Shown: positions 48,641 to 60,125 of the stretch, one piece after another | How positions within the stretch are numbered: position 1 is the stretch's first letter | How the letters are laid out: every line of letters starts with the position of its first letter | DNA from: Amyelois transitella | Taxonomy: Eukaryota; Arthropoda; Insecta; Lepidoptera; Pyralidae | Assembly (NCBI RefSeq): GCF_032362555.1 | Contig: NC_083512.1 | Location: forward strand, 1,600,001-1,664,000 | Length of the DNA: 64,000 bases | Reading direction: 5' to 3' | Notes under the pieces: generated by a model | Databases searched by the model: none | The model's input: only the letters and a program-made list of their open reading frames with translations | What the model was told of the DNA's origin: nothing | Translations under genes and position numbers: made by a program

Positions 48641-48914
48641 ATTTGCTGGTCTTGCCAAAAATTTCGGGAAGGCGGATTATCTAATGATCAATTAAAGTAC
48701 TTTAAGTCAGTCATCAGTTTCACTCACGAGGACAAATTAAACCGCTCGTGACAGCTTGTCAGCCATATTACTTTTTGGGGTTCCTTATAGTTCCGTATGT
48801 CAGATATATAGGTACATAAGTTACTGTAATTTTGTCATGTCTGTTTGTTTGGCTGTCTGCGATTCAGTTATAAGACTAATATTTACTCAAATTAAAATTC
48901 AACGTTTGTAAGTA

Positions 48915-49130
48915 AAAGAGCGGCAATGGTCAAATCGATAAGTTGCCCGGTTAAAATGCGTGATGCGTAAAAGTCATAGGTTCAAATTTCAAATCCCGCC
49001 TCGGCCATGTACCAATAACTATTTTCGAAGTTATGTACATTAGTTTGAATACTAACCGATACGCTTGCGGTGAGGAATAAACATCGTCAGGAGACCTGGG
49101 TATTCAGGCAACTGGATGTGTGACCATGGT
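48915..49130 (+). repeat. SINE-C copy with degenerate tRNA-like head
   Basis: Head GAGCGGCAATGGTCAAATCG, AGGTTCAAATTTCAAATCCC (a B box with a small internal duplication), then GTACATTAGTTTGAATACTA and GGCAACTGGATGTGTGACC. The 3' half is missing. Confidence 0.65.
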
Positions 49131-49539
49131 GGTCTTCGTATCTTAAGACTACCTACTCGTTCTGTCAACCCCGTGTGGCTAAAAGTCGGGACGTTTTTTT
49201 TTTTCAATACTTTGCCTACATTCGGAAATACTAAAATTACTTTTTGTGTCAAGTAACAGGCATTAGTCTTACAAAGAATGGGATAAAAAGACAATCGTTA
49301 CTTTGTTTTTATCATTGGACTGGAAGTAACATAATAAGGTTAGCTTGAGGCAAACTTCACGGTCATTGCACTGACTAAAGTAATCAAATAGGTAGTTAGT
49401 GAGTCAGTGTTCTTTTGTAGGGAAGACTTTGAGATACGTACAGTTCTACATATTTACTCCTGGCTTTAGTAAAGAATACTTAGTCATAAGGAATCATCCC
49501 CCTAACTATTTTACTGAAATATCTAGTTCCTTTATTGTT

Positions 49540-49682
49540 TGCCGGTTGACTGGAAGAGATCCCTTCATGGGATAAGTCCGCCATTGCAAGTGATTTGCTT
49601 CTTTTATAACTATGTACTATTTTCTTGTTACTGTGTAAATTTCTATGCAATAAAGATATTACAAATAAACAAACAAACTAAT
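49540..49682 (+). repeat. LINE 3'-terminal fragment
   Basis: TTGACTGGAAGAGATCCCTT, ATGGGATAAGTCCGCCATTG, then the CAATAAAGATATTAC...CAAACAAAC tail. Partial copies: 1915-1990 (tail) and 63262-63306 (GGCGGACTTATCCCAATTGG), both inverted. Confidence 0.55.
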
Positions 49683-49857
49683 TGCGTCCTCATCTCTCTA
49701 GGGAGGAGCCCAAAGGAAACCTAGGTTTAGTTTTGTAATGTCATAAAGAACTAGAAACACGTTCAAGCCGTTGTGGCATCGCACGCGCAACGCCCTTTTA
49801 TATATTGCGTGAAAAACTATCGCTGTCCCGCTTTACGTCATAATAAAATTCAAAAGG

Positions 49858-50118
49858 GCCGTGTGGTTCTCGGCACTAATTCAAAAACAATAGGACACTC
49901 CATCTCGTTTCCTTGGATGTCGTAAAAGGAGACTAAGGGATAAGGTTATAAACTTGGGATTCTTCTTGTATGCCATGGGCTAGCAACCTGTCACTATTTG
50001 AATCTCAATTCTATCATTAAGCCAAACAGCTGAACGTGGCCGATCAGTCTTTTCAAGACTGTTGGCTCTGTCTACCCCTCAAGGATATAGATGTGATAAT
50101 ATGTATGTATGTGTATGT
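49858..50118 (+). repeat. SINE-A, near-complete copy
   Basis: Flanked on both sides by pieces of the MITE seen at 19808-19925 (left about 49782-49857, right about 50120-50160), so it probably inserted into such a MITE. Confidence 0.75.
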
Positions 50119-50519
50119 ATAAAAAGAGAAACAGTGATAGCTTTTCGCGCGATAAAGAGCAAGGCTCAAAGCAGCATTGAAGAATGTTTAAACAAAAAGT
50201 TTGTTTTCATAGAGAACGTTGTTTTATAAATCATGAAAGAATTTTCAACATCAATAGATAGTTCAGTTTCTGTGTTTATCTTTTATTGAAAAAATTTATT
50301 TTCTTCTATATATTGTCAATTGTTGAACTATTAGTGCCCGAATAAAAAGCGTAATGCACAAGGAGGCAGAGGTTCAAATCCTTTTTTCTTATAACAATGA
50401 AATCATGAATTATTTAAGTGACATTTAACTAGAGGTCACGAATCTTAATTATAATAAATCGAGATGTTGTTATTATCGGAATCATTTTTTGTTCTTCATT
50501 TCTATTACACACTTCTTCC

Positions 50520-50845
50520 CTCGGCCATGTATCACTGTTCATTAGTTTCAGTGCAGACCGACGCTCACAAGGAGAGGAAAATCATCGTAAGAAAACCTGC
50601 ACATTTGGACTACTAGATGTGCAACCATGATCCATTAAAGGTTTGATTCCATTGCAAAGGTTGTGGAGGTCAGACACGTCTGCGACTCACCCCGGGACTC
50701 TGAAAAGAGGCGAGGATGTAGCCGGGATTTGAACAGCTCCTCGAGTGACTGCCTTACTGTGTAGAAATGGCTCTGTCTACCCCGCAAGGGATATAGACGT
50801 GACCATATGTATGTATGTATGTAGCCGGGACTCACGCCAGGAGGA
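50520..50845 (+). repeat. SINE-C copy broken by a SINE-A tail
   Basis: SINE-C body (CTCGGCCATGTATCACTG, GTTGTGGAGGTCAGACACG) with its GACTCACGCCAGGAGGAAGA end displaced. In between, 50770-50824 is only the last 55 bp of SINE-A (TGGCTCTGTCTACCCCGCAA to ATGTATGTATG). This fits a severely truncated SINE-A insertion. Confidence 0.65.
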
Positions 50846-50892
50846 AGAAGAAGAAGTGATTTAGACAAGAATAATGAAAACTATACAATTAT

Positions 50893-51148
50893 ACATACAT
50901 ATAATCACGTCTATATCCCTTGCGGGGTAGACAGAGCCAACAGTGTTAAAAAGACTGATAGGCCACGTTCAGCTGTTTGCCTTAATGATAGATTTGAGAT
51001 TCAAACAGTGACAGGTTGCTAGCTTCTCGCCTAAAAGAAGAATCCCAAGTTTATAAGCATATCCCTTAGTCGCCTTTTACGACATCCATGGGAAAGAGAT
51101 GGAGTGGTCCTGTTCTTTTTTCTAATGGAGCCGGGAACCACACGGCAA
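50893..51148 (-). repeat. SINE-A, near-complete copy
   Basis: Close to consensus; begins CATACATATAATCACGTC and ends CCGGGAACCACACGGCA. The motif CTAATGCGGTAA occurs twice just beyond the head. Confidence 0.85.
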
Positions 51149-51159
51149 ACTAATGCGGT

Positions 51160-52030
51160 AATTACACATACTAATGCGGTAAGTGAATGAAGCAATGAGT
51201 TAAGTAACAAAATGTCAGAGGTTGCCTACTGTAATTCATACAAAAACTAATACATTACATACTAAGTACGCATTACCTACAAGAATAAATGAGTTTTACA
51301 CACAATAGGTTAGTAAATACGGAACAATAAACATTCAGTTTAACATACCGCTAATGGAGTAAATCATTGATGATTTACAACTTATTTTATGGAGAAAAAT
51401 AAACAAACACAATGTGTCTTCAAATTTTAGGATAACCATGTTTTCTTGAAATTGCACTTAAATTTTGCAGTCATACTGATCGTTTTTAAAAATGTAGAAG
51501 GTAATATCAACAAATTTGGTTGAAATTAGTCACAGTTTGGATTTTTTTTGTACATATTTATTGGTTTTCTGGATCAGAGTTATGGATGAATGATTAGGAT
51601 CAAAACATCAGGTCAGATTTTAAGTATAGTGTCATCTTCACAGCTATTTTTAAAACCACCTCACCGTTGTTAAACAAAACGATAGAAACAAGTGGGTTTA
51701 TATTTGACATACAATCATTAAATTTAATAACAAACAATTATATTCACGTAATTCATTCAATTTACGAATCGTTTAGTAATTAAATTAACAAAGTTTTTAC
51801 AAAAACCGTTATTCGAAAAAAAAACAAGAAATAAAAAAAAAATTACCATCAACCGAAGAGGAAATTCCAAATTCAAAACAAAAAACGCACAAACACAATA
51901 AAACTCACTAACATGCACTATGAACTTAAAAAAAAAGAAAAACGGCGTAACGTCGAATGCTGGTCGCGCGCTACCAATCTATGGGCGATATGCTTCTACA
52001 TTGAGCATTATTTTACCTACTTCACGGCTA
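51160..52030. other. AT-rich intergenic sequence
   Basis: No gene or known repeat family recognised, beyond a GC-richer patch at 51940-51985. Confidence 0.25.
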
Positions 52031-52032
52031 AT

Positions 52033-52272
52033 TTACGTAGACCTCCCTAACACCTGAGTTTTATTCCTCTTGCATCTAACATTGCACGGCCAGAGAGAGG
52101 TGGGGGAGGTCTCTAAAACTGGTGGAAAGTCCACCGGTGTGACGTTTTCCACACCGACCTTGCTGATATAATGTCTTTGAGCAGAAAATATTGTTTTTTC
52201 TTTCTTCTCAGTGACACTTGCATTATGAAGTACTAGATCTAGGTTTGTTTTAACAGATGGGCTGTGACTCAA
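52033..52272 (-). other. Unassigned 79-codon ORF
   Basis: The minus strand encodes a polar, Lys/Ser-rich peptide (NASVTEKKEKTIFSAQRHYI, VGVENVTPVDFPPVLETSP) with fairly normal coding composition, starting at a non-ATG codon and ending in TAA. No splice context or homologue recognised; it could be a transposon remnant, an orphan exon or chance. Confidence 0.2.
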
Positions 52273-53255
52273 TGTTGAATTAAATGACGGTGTTATCAGG
52301 TGGTATCTATCATCAATCGTTATGAATTTGATATGACTAACTAGTAATGGAACTATGAAAAGTATTTAATAAACTTCTTTCTGTGATTTTGCGTACCTAT
52401 ATTTTATGTAACAAACTTTATGTCGTATTTCTACAGATAATAAGATTAAATTTTGCATAAAAATTTTTAATTTTCAATTGGAATTAAGAGTTAGTAAGTA
52501 TACCTAAATAACGCACATAAATAAACACAATTGGAAACTTAATTATGAAAGCAAACCGTGTCCGGATTCTGAAACAAACATTTTCAGAATTTCAATAAGT
52601 ATATTAAACATATACATATACTTAAACATAATTTCATTTAATATTACAATATGTGTATGTTACACTGTTACTATGTATGTCACTCTGTCTACCCCGCAAG
52701 GGATATAGACGTGACGGTATGTACGTTACAATATACAAGAAATAACACATTACCTGCGAAGTCGAAGGAAATGTATACAACCTTGCGGATAAACAAAAAG
52801 GAAGTATTATATTAAGTCCGGACGCAACAATATCTTTTACCAAGTATTTAATAGGTACTCACCTCATTCGTAGATCCTGACTTGTAAAGTACTGGCTGGT
52901 AACTGCGATTTAAAAATAAATGTGTTGTTGCTATAATAAAGGTTTCCATGTGTTCTATCTTTAAATTAGAAACAATGGTTGCTATGCGTTGCTTAGAAGC
53001 TATAAAAGGGTCTTTTTTGTGGGGTTAAAATTTTGGGTGATGCATTAAATTAGTAGTGACGAATACTTCGTTGATAGAACCAATTCATCATTAAAAAGCA
53101 TTTTTGTCTAGTGGTAATAACTATAGTATTATTTATTAGGATGCGTACGTACTAGTATTAAATAATACATACTTAGTATTTAATAAAACAGATACAAGTT
53201 CTACATACATAAACAATCAATTTTAATTAAGAAACAAAAGGAAAATACAATAAGG
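52273..53255. other. AT-rich intergenic sequence
   Basis: No gene. Contains a SINE-A tail-only fragment at 52682-52725 (CTACCCCGCAAGGGATATAG). Confidence 0.3.
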
Positions 53256-53395
53256 TTTTCTGCACTTTAAAATAGAACCAGTCCATATTTTTCACATGGA
53301 TGTCGTAAAAGGCGACTAAGGGACAGGCTTTTAAACTTGGGATTCCTCTTGTTATCGAACGGCTCGCAACCTGTCACTATTTGAATTTCAATTAT
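53256..53395 (+). repeat. SINE-A 5' half
   Basis: From a degraded head through CTGTCACTATTTGAATTTCA, then cut off. The following 53440-53620 contains a GAGTCAGCCTGTGACC-type stretch that may be another old repeat. Confidence 0.6.
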
Positions 53396-54008
53396 GTATA
53401 TTATAAATATCTCGATAATAATTTACATTTATTACGGTTTCTTTTCTTTTGACGTCGACAGTCATAATCCTACTGCGCAAGGATCCTCTTTTGATGGCAG
53501 AAGTGAGTCAGCCTGTGACCTTCCTGGATTGGGTGAGTCAGATTTACTCAAAGATTTCTGCCTGACATACACAAATGTAGGTTAACCTAACCCATTCCAG
53601 GAGTACCTGTATCAAATAGCAGGTACCTATCACCGCAAATCTTTCGACACTAAAATGTAGAAAACCTTATCATGGATAATTCTTGCCTACAAAACATATT
53701 AGCATTTAAAAAAAACCCATGTCAGGAGTCCCACACGCATGTGAAGTAGTCCGTAAAAAAGATTTCATTTACGATAACAAAAAAAAAATAACCTTACCAG
53801 TAAAGAATCATCGTTAAAGTCTCATATATCGTAACATAATTATTATAAAATCTATTACTAACTCCGTATGAGCCTCGTAAAGGGAGGTACGCATCGAGGG
53901 CGATAAAAAGCGAATGATTCATTTATTTTGACGAGCGCCGCACGTGGATACTATGGTTTACGATACATGTTTCCAGATTTGGATTATTTTTAAAAGCATT
54001 AAAGAAAG

Positions 54009-54257
54009 CCGTGTGGTTTCCCGGCAGCAATACAAAAAAAGAATAGGACCACTCCATCTCTTTCCTATGGATGTCGTAAAAGGCGACTAAGGGATAGGCT
54101 TACAAACTTGGGATTCTTTTTTAAGCGATGGGCTAGCAACCTGTCACTATTTGAATCTCAATTCTATCATTAAGCCAAATAGCCGAACGCGGCCATTCAG
54201 TCTTTTCAAGACGGTTGGCTCTGTCTACCCCGCAAGGGATATAGACGTGACCATATA
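54009..54257 (+). repeat. SINE-A, near-complete copy
   Basis: The tail stops at GACCATATAATG, without the tetranucleotide run. Confidence 0.8.
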
Positions 54258-54344
54258 ATGTTATTTATTAAAGAAAAAGGTGGCTCTTTGTTGAACCTGT
54301 ATGTGTGTTTGTATTTAACTTATTTTTTTATGTGTGTTTTTATT

Positions 54345-54540
54345 AGTACCACTCATTCTCGTTCCCATGGATGTCGTAATAGTCGACTAAGGGATTGCGT
54401 TTGACACTTGGGATTCTTCTTTTAGGCGATGAGCTAGCAACCTGTTTCTTATTGAATCTCAATTCCATCAATAAATCAAACAGCTGAACGTGGCCTTCTA
54501 CTCCGCAAAGGATCTAGTCGTGACTATATTTATGTATGGA
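54345..54540 (+). repeat. SINE-A, diverged head-less copy
   Basis: Many substitutions (GATGTCGTAATAGTCGAC, AGCTGAACGTGGCCTTC), with an internal gap before CTACTCCGCAAAGG. Confidence 0.65.
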
Positions 54541-54798
54541 TGGAACAGTTCAATTGAAATATTCTATTATAACCAAATAAATATTTCCTCTTTTAAAAGT
54601 GTAGATAAATGTGCAATGTGCAGTTTGTATTCTGCAACTGTGCGGCGGGCTCACTCGGCGTCCGGTTAATTTCCTTTGCGGAAAAGAAATGTGTGGCCGG
54701 ACAAAATGTTTTATTTACTTTTTACAATTGTAGCAGTTACGTCCTTGGACGATAAAGTCTGCTTTTCCCTCTTTTGTATTGTACTCACATATTTTCTT

Positions 54799-54921
54799 AC
54801 ATACATACATACATAAAATCACGCCTCCTTCCCGGACGGGTAGGCAGAGACTACATCCTTCCACTTGCCACGATCGCTGCATACTTACAGCTCGGCGGTT
54901 TTGGGTACTCTTGACCTGACT
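54799..54921 (-). mobile_element. RTE-like LINE extreme 3' end
   Basis: (CATA)n then AAAATCACGCCTCCTTCCCG and on to GGTACTCTTGACCTGAC. Inverted relative to 55078-55340, with a SINE-C piece (54922-55077) between them. Confidence 0.75.
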
Positions 54922-55077
54922 GAGAGAAAACATAGCGAGGAATCCTGCATATGCATTAATTTGGATGTGTAACCATGAATCCAATTTGGCTTTGATTCTC
55001 CTGCAAGCGATCCGGTGGTCAGACTGGAGTCGCTTCGTGTAAAAACTTACATACCCAATTAGGTTGCAGCAAGAAAA
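54922..55077 (+). repeat. SINE-C fragment between two LINE ends
   Basis: TGAGAGAAAACATAGCGAGG, GTCGCTTCGTGTAAAAAC. A further SINE-C piece (GATCATAGGCGCATCTCTCC to GGGACTCACGCCAG) resumes at 55345-55412 after the second LINE end, so the 55078-55340 LINE inserted into this SINE-C. Confidence 0.65.
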
Positions 55078-55340
55078 AGGTTGACTAAGCAGATATACAA
55101 GGAGAATGTGGAGGGAAAGTTCGGAGTGGGAAGACCTAGACGAACGTATCTTGATCAAATTAAGGACGTCCTGGTAAAGGGTCAGGTCAAAAGTACCCGA
55201 AACCGCCGAGCTTGCATGAAGAGAGTTATGAATGTGGATGAAGCGAAGGAAGTATGCAGAGATCGTGGCAAGTGGAAAGAGGTAGTCTCTGCCTACCCCT
55301 CCGGGAAAGAGGCGTGATTTTATGTATGTATATGTATGTA
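55078..55340 (+). mobile_element. RTE-like LINE 3' end, about 78 codons plus tail
   Basis: The open frame matches the C-terminus of the 28886-31384 protein almost residue for residue ([20 protein letters not shown]), differing at two or three positions, then the (TATG)n tail. A severely 5'-truncated, recent copy. Confidence 0.85.
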
Positions 55341-55461
55341 TACCCAATTAGGAATCGTGATCATAGGCGCATCTCTCCAAAGAGGTCAAGACGCAACCGG
55401 GACTCACGCCAGTCACGACGAATGACGTCCAAGAAATACTATAAATAAATTGCGTCATCGC

Positions 55462-55665
55462 TCAAACCGTGTCACCTCTCGCACCTCCGAAAAAGCGATC
55501 CAATAGTGAAGTTTTAGCAATAAAGGCAATCAGAGCAAATAAGGCACATCCTGTCAATTGAGCGACGAGGGCCAGGCGGGCGCGCTCAGTGCCTGCCCGC
55601 TTGCCGTTCTGGACAAACTGTAAGTATATATTGCGTATTTTGTTCTTGGTAAAACTCTGTCTCAT
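55462..55665 (-). CDS. Small ORF, 67 aa, one predicted membrane span
   Basis: ATG to TGA without interruption. Basic N-terminus (MRQSFTKNKIRNIYL, then NGKRAGTERAR), a hydrophobic stretch of about 20 residues (LTGCALFALIAFIA) and a short C-terminus (LLDRFFGGARGDTV). The local DNA is GC-richer than its surroundings. It could be a small membrane-protein gene, a processed copy of one, or part of an unrecognised element. Alternatively the ACTTACAG before codon 17 could be a splice acceptor, making this the last exon of a longer gene. I recognise no homologue. Confidence 0.35.
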   Translation of the reverse strand: MRQSFTKNKIRNIYLQFVQNGKRAGTERARLALVAQLTGCALFALIAFIAKTSLLDRFFGGARGDTV

Positions 55666-55974
55666 TTTGCCTTGGGTTAATGAGACTTGAAAGAACTGAG
55701 AAAAACTGGTGATCTGGGGACACGGTAGTGCCCCCGCCAAGTCGAGCGCGAAGAAACACTGTCGTACCGTTATTTACTGAAACCGTTTAGCTTCATTTAC
55801 AGGTAACTATTTGAGCACCTCTGGATAAGACCAGAACGCAGAAATTTACGTCATCCAGACAGTTACAATGTAACACATACTTAAAATCCAAAATTCGAGT
55901 GTTGTGTGACTTGGCCGGTGACTTGTACCCACTGACGTATAAAGAATGTACAATCATACGAGTAGAAAATTTTT

Positions 55975-56310
55975 TCTTCCTACTGGTTTTGGTCCCGGTT
56001 GCATCCCCCTCTGGAGAGGAGCCCATGATAAGCTCTTGGTCATGGATCCTCGATTATGTGAGTCAAGTTTTTACACCAAGCGACTCCTGTCTAACCTCCG
56101 CAACCTTTGCAGGGGAACCTGACCCGTATTAGATTATATGATTACACATCCAGTTGCCTGAATGTGCAGTTCCTCGCGATGTTTCCCCTCACCGTAAGAG
56201 CATCGGTTAGTATTCAAATTAATGTACGTTACTTCGTAAATAGTCATTGGTATATAGCCAGGTGGGATTCGAACCGGGCACCGATTCGACCACCAACACT
56301 CGAGTATAAC
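55975..56310 (-). repeat. SINE-C, near-complete copy
   Basis: Minus orientation. The body complement has CTGGTTTTGGTCCCGGTTGC, CCTCCGCAACCTTTGCAGGG and CTCACCGTAAGAGCATCGG; the tRNA-like head complement has GGGATTCGAACCGGGCACCG (B box), confirming a tRNA-derived head. Confidence 0.75.
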
Positions 56311-56349
56311 ATTAATATAATAATAAAGAATACGCAGAAAGGAACCTTA

Positions 56350-56440
56350 GTCTTTGCAGGACTTTGTCTAGATGTTCATAACTTTTTAGAGACAAATAAG
56401 CAGTTCCATCGAGACTTGGCTAGTTTTTTACAGAATATTG
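56350..56440. repeat. Repeat F, second copy
   Basis: Matches 5605-5690. Both read FLExNKQxHRDxASFLQ on the plus strand, so the shared sequence may once have been coding. Confidence 0.4.
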
Positions 56441-56838
56441 ATGAACATGATGGTGAACTTGCGGAAAAGATGAAGACGTGTGCCGATAATGATGGTGTAT
56501 GATGTACTTACACAAATTATAAATCTTGTAGTGATGGATAAGTTTGATAGTTTGATCAGACAAATATGATATAGTAATTTCTATTTGTCATTTTTTTCAA
56601 AGCCTATTCATGCGCAAAGTATGAATCTTCAGTTTTATATCGCACAAAGAAAAATAAACTATAATATAATACTACGAACATGAAGGAAAGAAAGAAATAA
56701 AAAATGTTTATTTGGCACATTAGAGATTTAAGAACAGAAACATCAAACCTATAAAACTTTTGCACCTAAGCACGTGATGAAACTATAAGAATGGTTCTAC
56801 AAAATGATTTAATTTCAGATAAATTAAACATAATAAAC

Positions 56839-59800
56839 ATGCTGAAAATAAGCAATTTGGGAATATGTTTGTGGCTCAGCGCCGTGGCACACTGTCTCCC
56901 ACCGGACAAGGTATGTTCAAATTCTAATTCAAAATACAAAAATTTTGTTGATTATTGTAGAAACTTCATATCACTTAATGATTGTCATAACTTTTGGTTT
57001 CACAACATTGGTTGACGTCAAATAAATTACTAAAATCTAAGATTACTGCCGCTTCCAAAGCGTCAAAAAATTTTTTTATTGAAAGAAATTATTTGAGTGC
57101 CATGTGGTACCCGGCTCCAATAAAAAAAAAAGAATACAACCACTCCATCTCTTTCCCATGGATGTCGTGAAAGACGGCTAAGGGATAGGCTTATAAACTT
57201 GGGATTCTTCTTTTGGGCGATGAGTTAGCAACCTGTCACTATTTGAACCTCAATTCTACCATTCAGCCAAGCAGCTGAACGTGGCCTGTCAGTCTTTTCG
57301 GGACTGTTGGCTATATCTACCCCGTAAGGGATATAGACGAGACTATATGTATATATGTTAAAATTTATATGCCGAGAAAATTATGTTCATTTAACATTAA
57401 CTTGGCTGCCCTTTACAGTTTGGAAGCAAAACGCTTTGAATTCATCCTCCGACAGGCTGATTTCGCTTCTAAACGATTCCGTATTATCTCCTTAGATTTG
57501 TTTTCAATTTACTGCTCCAACAATCGAATGTAAAGGAGACGATTTGTATCGTTAAATCGTTGACGAATCGCAGCTGTTCAATTTATTCATGACATACACG
57601 GGCGTTCATCATCTCCCGAGGGATAGCCTGTCAATGCGAGCATCCTGTTTGTTTGTATGTTGCTTTTGATGTTGTTAAGCTGTTGTACTGAGGCACAATC
57701 AAATCGAGGGCAAAGTGCATATTTCATTGTGATATCTACTTTGTTCGGTGATTTCTGCCTTTTGTTGGCAGTTAATGAGAAAAGTAACGTATTACGCCTT
57801 TGTCCCTTTGGGGTGGAGATCAAAATAAATAAATATATACGGGACAAATAACACAGATTGAGTTAGCCTCGAATTAGTTCGACACTTGTGTTACGAGATA
57901 TTAACTCAACGATACTATATTTTATAATAAATTATTACCTATATAATTAAACATCCAAGACCTAGGCCAATCAGAAAAAGTTATTTTCTCATCATGCCCT
58001 GGTCGGGATTCGAATCCGGGACCTCCGGTGTCACAGACAAGCGTAGTACCGCTGCGCCACAGAGGCCGTCAGAAAATAAACTGGAAACGGCTTAAAGATC
58101 ATCTTCAGTGAATGACCTAACCATGAATAAGTATCAATTTGTTAGTCCATCATCGCTTAGACGCTAGCTAGGGTTATGAAAATTTGATACTGCGTATGGC
58201 TTCTGTCAAAATAGAGATATGACCCGTCCAATTTATAAGCATCTAGTTTAACCTAGTGAATTTGATAAAAAATAAATTGATGTGGTGTCATGTTTAATTT
58301 ACTTGCATTATTTTATTCACAGCACGATAAAGCATTAACCATTTCACTAGACATTTTGTAAGTTGTGGCTTATGATAAGTGAGGCCTTTGGGTTAGGCGT
58401 AAGGGTTTTATATATTGAAGAAGCCTGCCTGACGATTTTTCTATAGTAAAACACTAGATATCATATTGGTTCGGGAACGCTTTCAAACTGCGTCCTGTGT
58501 TTTTATATCTTTTAGGTTATGGTTTGTTATGGTGTTTTACGAATAAATACATACATACATACATATAGTCACGTCTATATCCCTTGCGGGGTAGACAGAG
58601 CCAATAGTCTTAAAAAGACTGAATGGCCACGCTTAGCTATCTGGCTCAATGATAGAATTGAGATCCAAATAGTGACAGGTTGCTAGCCCATCGCCTAAAA
58701 AAGAATCCCAAGTTTGTAAGCCTATCCCTTAGTCGCCTTTTACGACATCCATGGGAAAGAGATGGAGTGGTCCTATTCTTTTTTGTATTGGTGCCGGGTA
58801 CTACACGATACACGATTTATGAATAAATTCTTTTTACTTTTACTTTTAATAGGTGTCAGCAGGCCACATCATCAAGACTAGGAGTATAGACCTCAACAAT
58901 GCGCACGGGCTGGCCATGGAGACACGTTTGGACAGGATCGTGGAACCGAGTGGCTACAAACTGGATTTGGAGCCGTACATGGAAGACGGCATCTTCAAGG
59001 GCAAAGTCAGCATCAACGTGACATTTCTAAAAGATTCCGACGTCATCGTCATTCATTGCAGCCACGATTTGAAGATCGAGAAAGTTGATATCACAGTTTC
59101 TTTCTTGTGAGTATCATACTAATGTTTTGGGACAGTTTGTAAATTTTTGTCCGTATTTTTACTGTGTCCACTTTTACTCGTGTAAATTAAACGCGTGAGT
59201 TACAGACATGACATACATACATACATATGGTCACGTCTATATCCCTTGTGGGGTAGACAGAGCCAACAGCCCCGAAAAGATTGATAGGCCACGCTCAACT
59301 ATTTGGTTTAATGATAGAATTGAGATTCAAATAGTGACAGGTTGCTAACCCATCACCTAAAAAAATAATCCCAAGTTTGTAAGCCTATCCCTTAGTCGCC
59401 TTTTACGACATCCATAGGAATGAGATGGAGTGGTCCTATTCTTTTTTGTACTGGTGCCGGGAACCACACGGCACAGACATTACAGACATGCACTGAAATT
59501 TATTTTAATTAAAATACACACACATTTCTCATTATTTTTAGGAAGAATGTAGAAGAACTGAGGTACTTTATGACTGAACACCAATTAAGATTATTTGATA
59601 GACGTGCAACATTACAGATTTATGAGTCATTTTTCATTAGTGTGATAAATTTTCCACTAATCTTCCATCAACCTCCTGACTTTAGTCTCATTCGCGTTCC
59701 CACCTCCCTTTTGAGGAGCCCAGGAGACACTTTTAGCACAAACCTGGATTCGGTCAGGTTTTTATAAGAAGCGGCTTTAGTCTGACCTCTTCAGTCATTT

Positions 59801-60081
59801 CAGGGGTCCCTAACCCATATTGGATCGGACGAGAACCTGTGTTTTCATTTAAATATAGATGTGTCTTAATATTCAATTTAATTTAATATAATATAAATAA
59901 TATAATATAAATATATATAAATATGAATATAGAATAAACCATTTGCGTCATCACATTGCATAAAACACTAGCAACCTGGCTTGAAGATGCATCAAATAGC
60001 ACACAAACCAGTAAGCTGCTTTACACAAGTGATAAACAAACTTAGAGTGACAACAAATAAAATAAATAAAAAAAAACACTC

Positions 60082-60125
<44 letters not shown>

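Noticed and set aside
52033-52272. Candidate gene from a 79-codon ORF
   Set aside because: No ATG start, no splice context and no recognised family; kept only as an unassigned ORF.
54715-55347. 210-codon minus ORF
   Set aside because: A patchwork across LINE and SINE-C pieces in the antisense direction.
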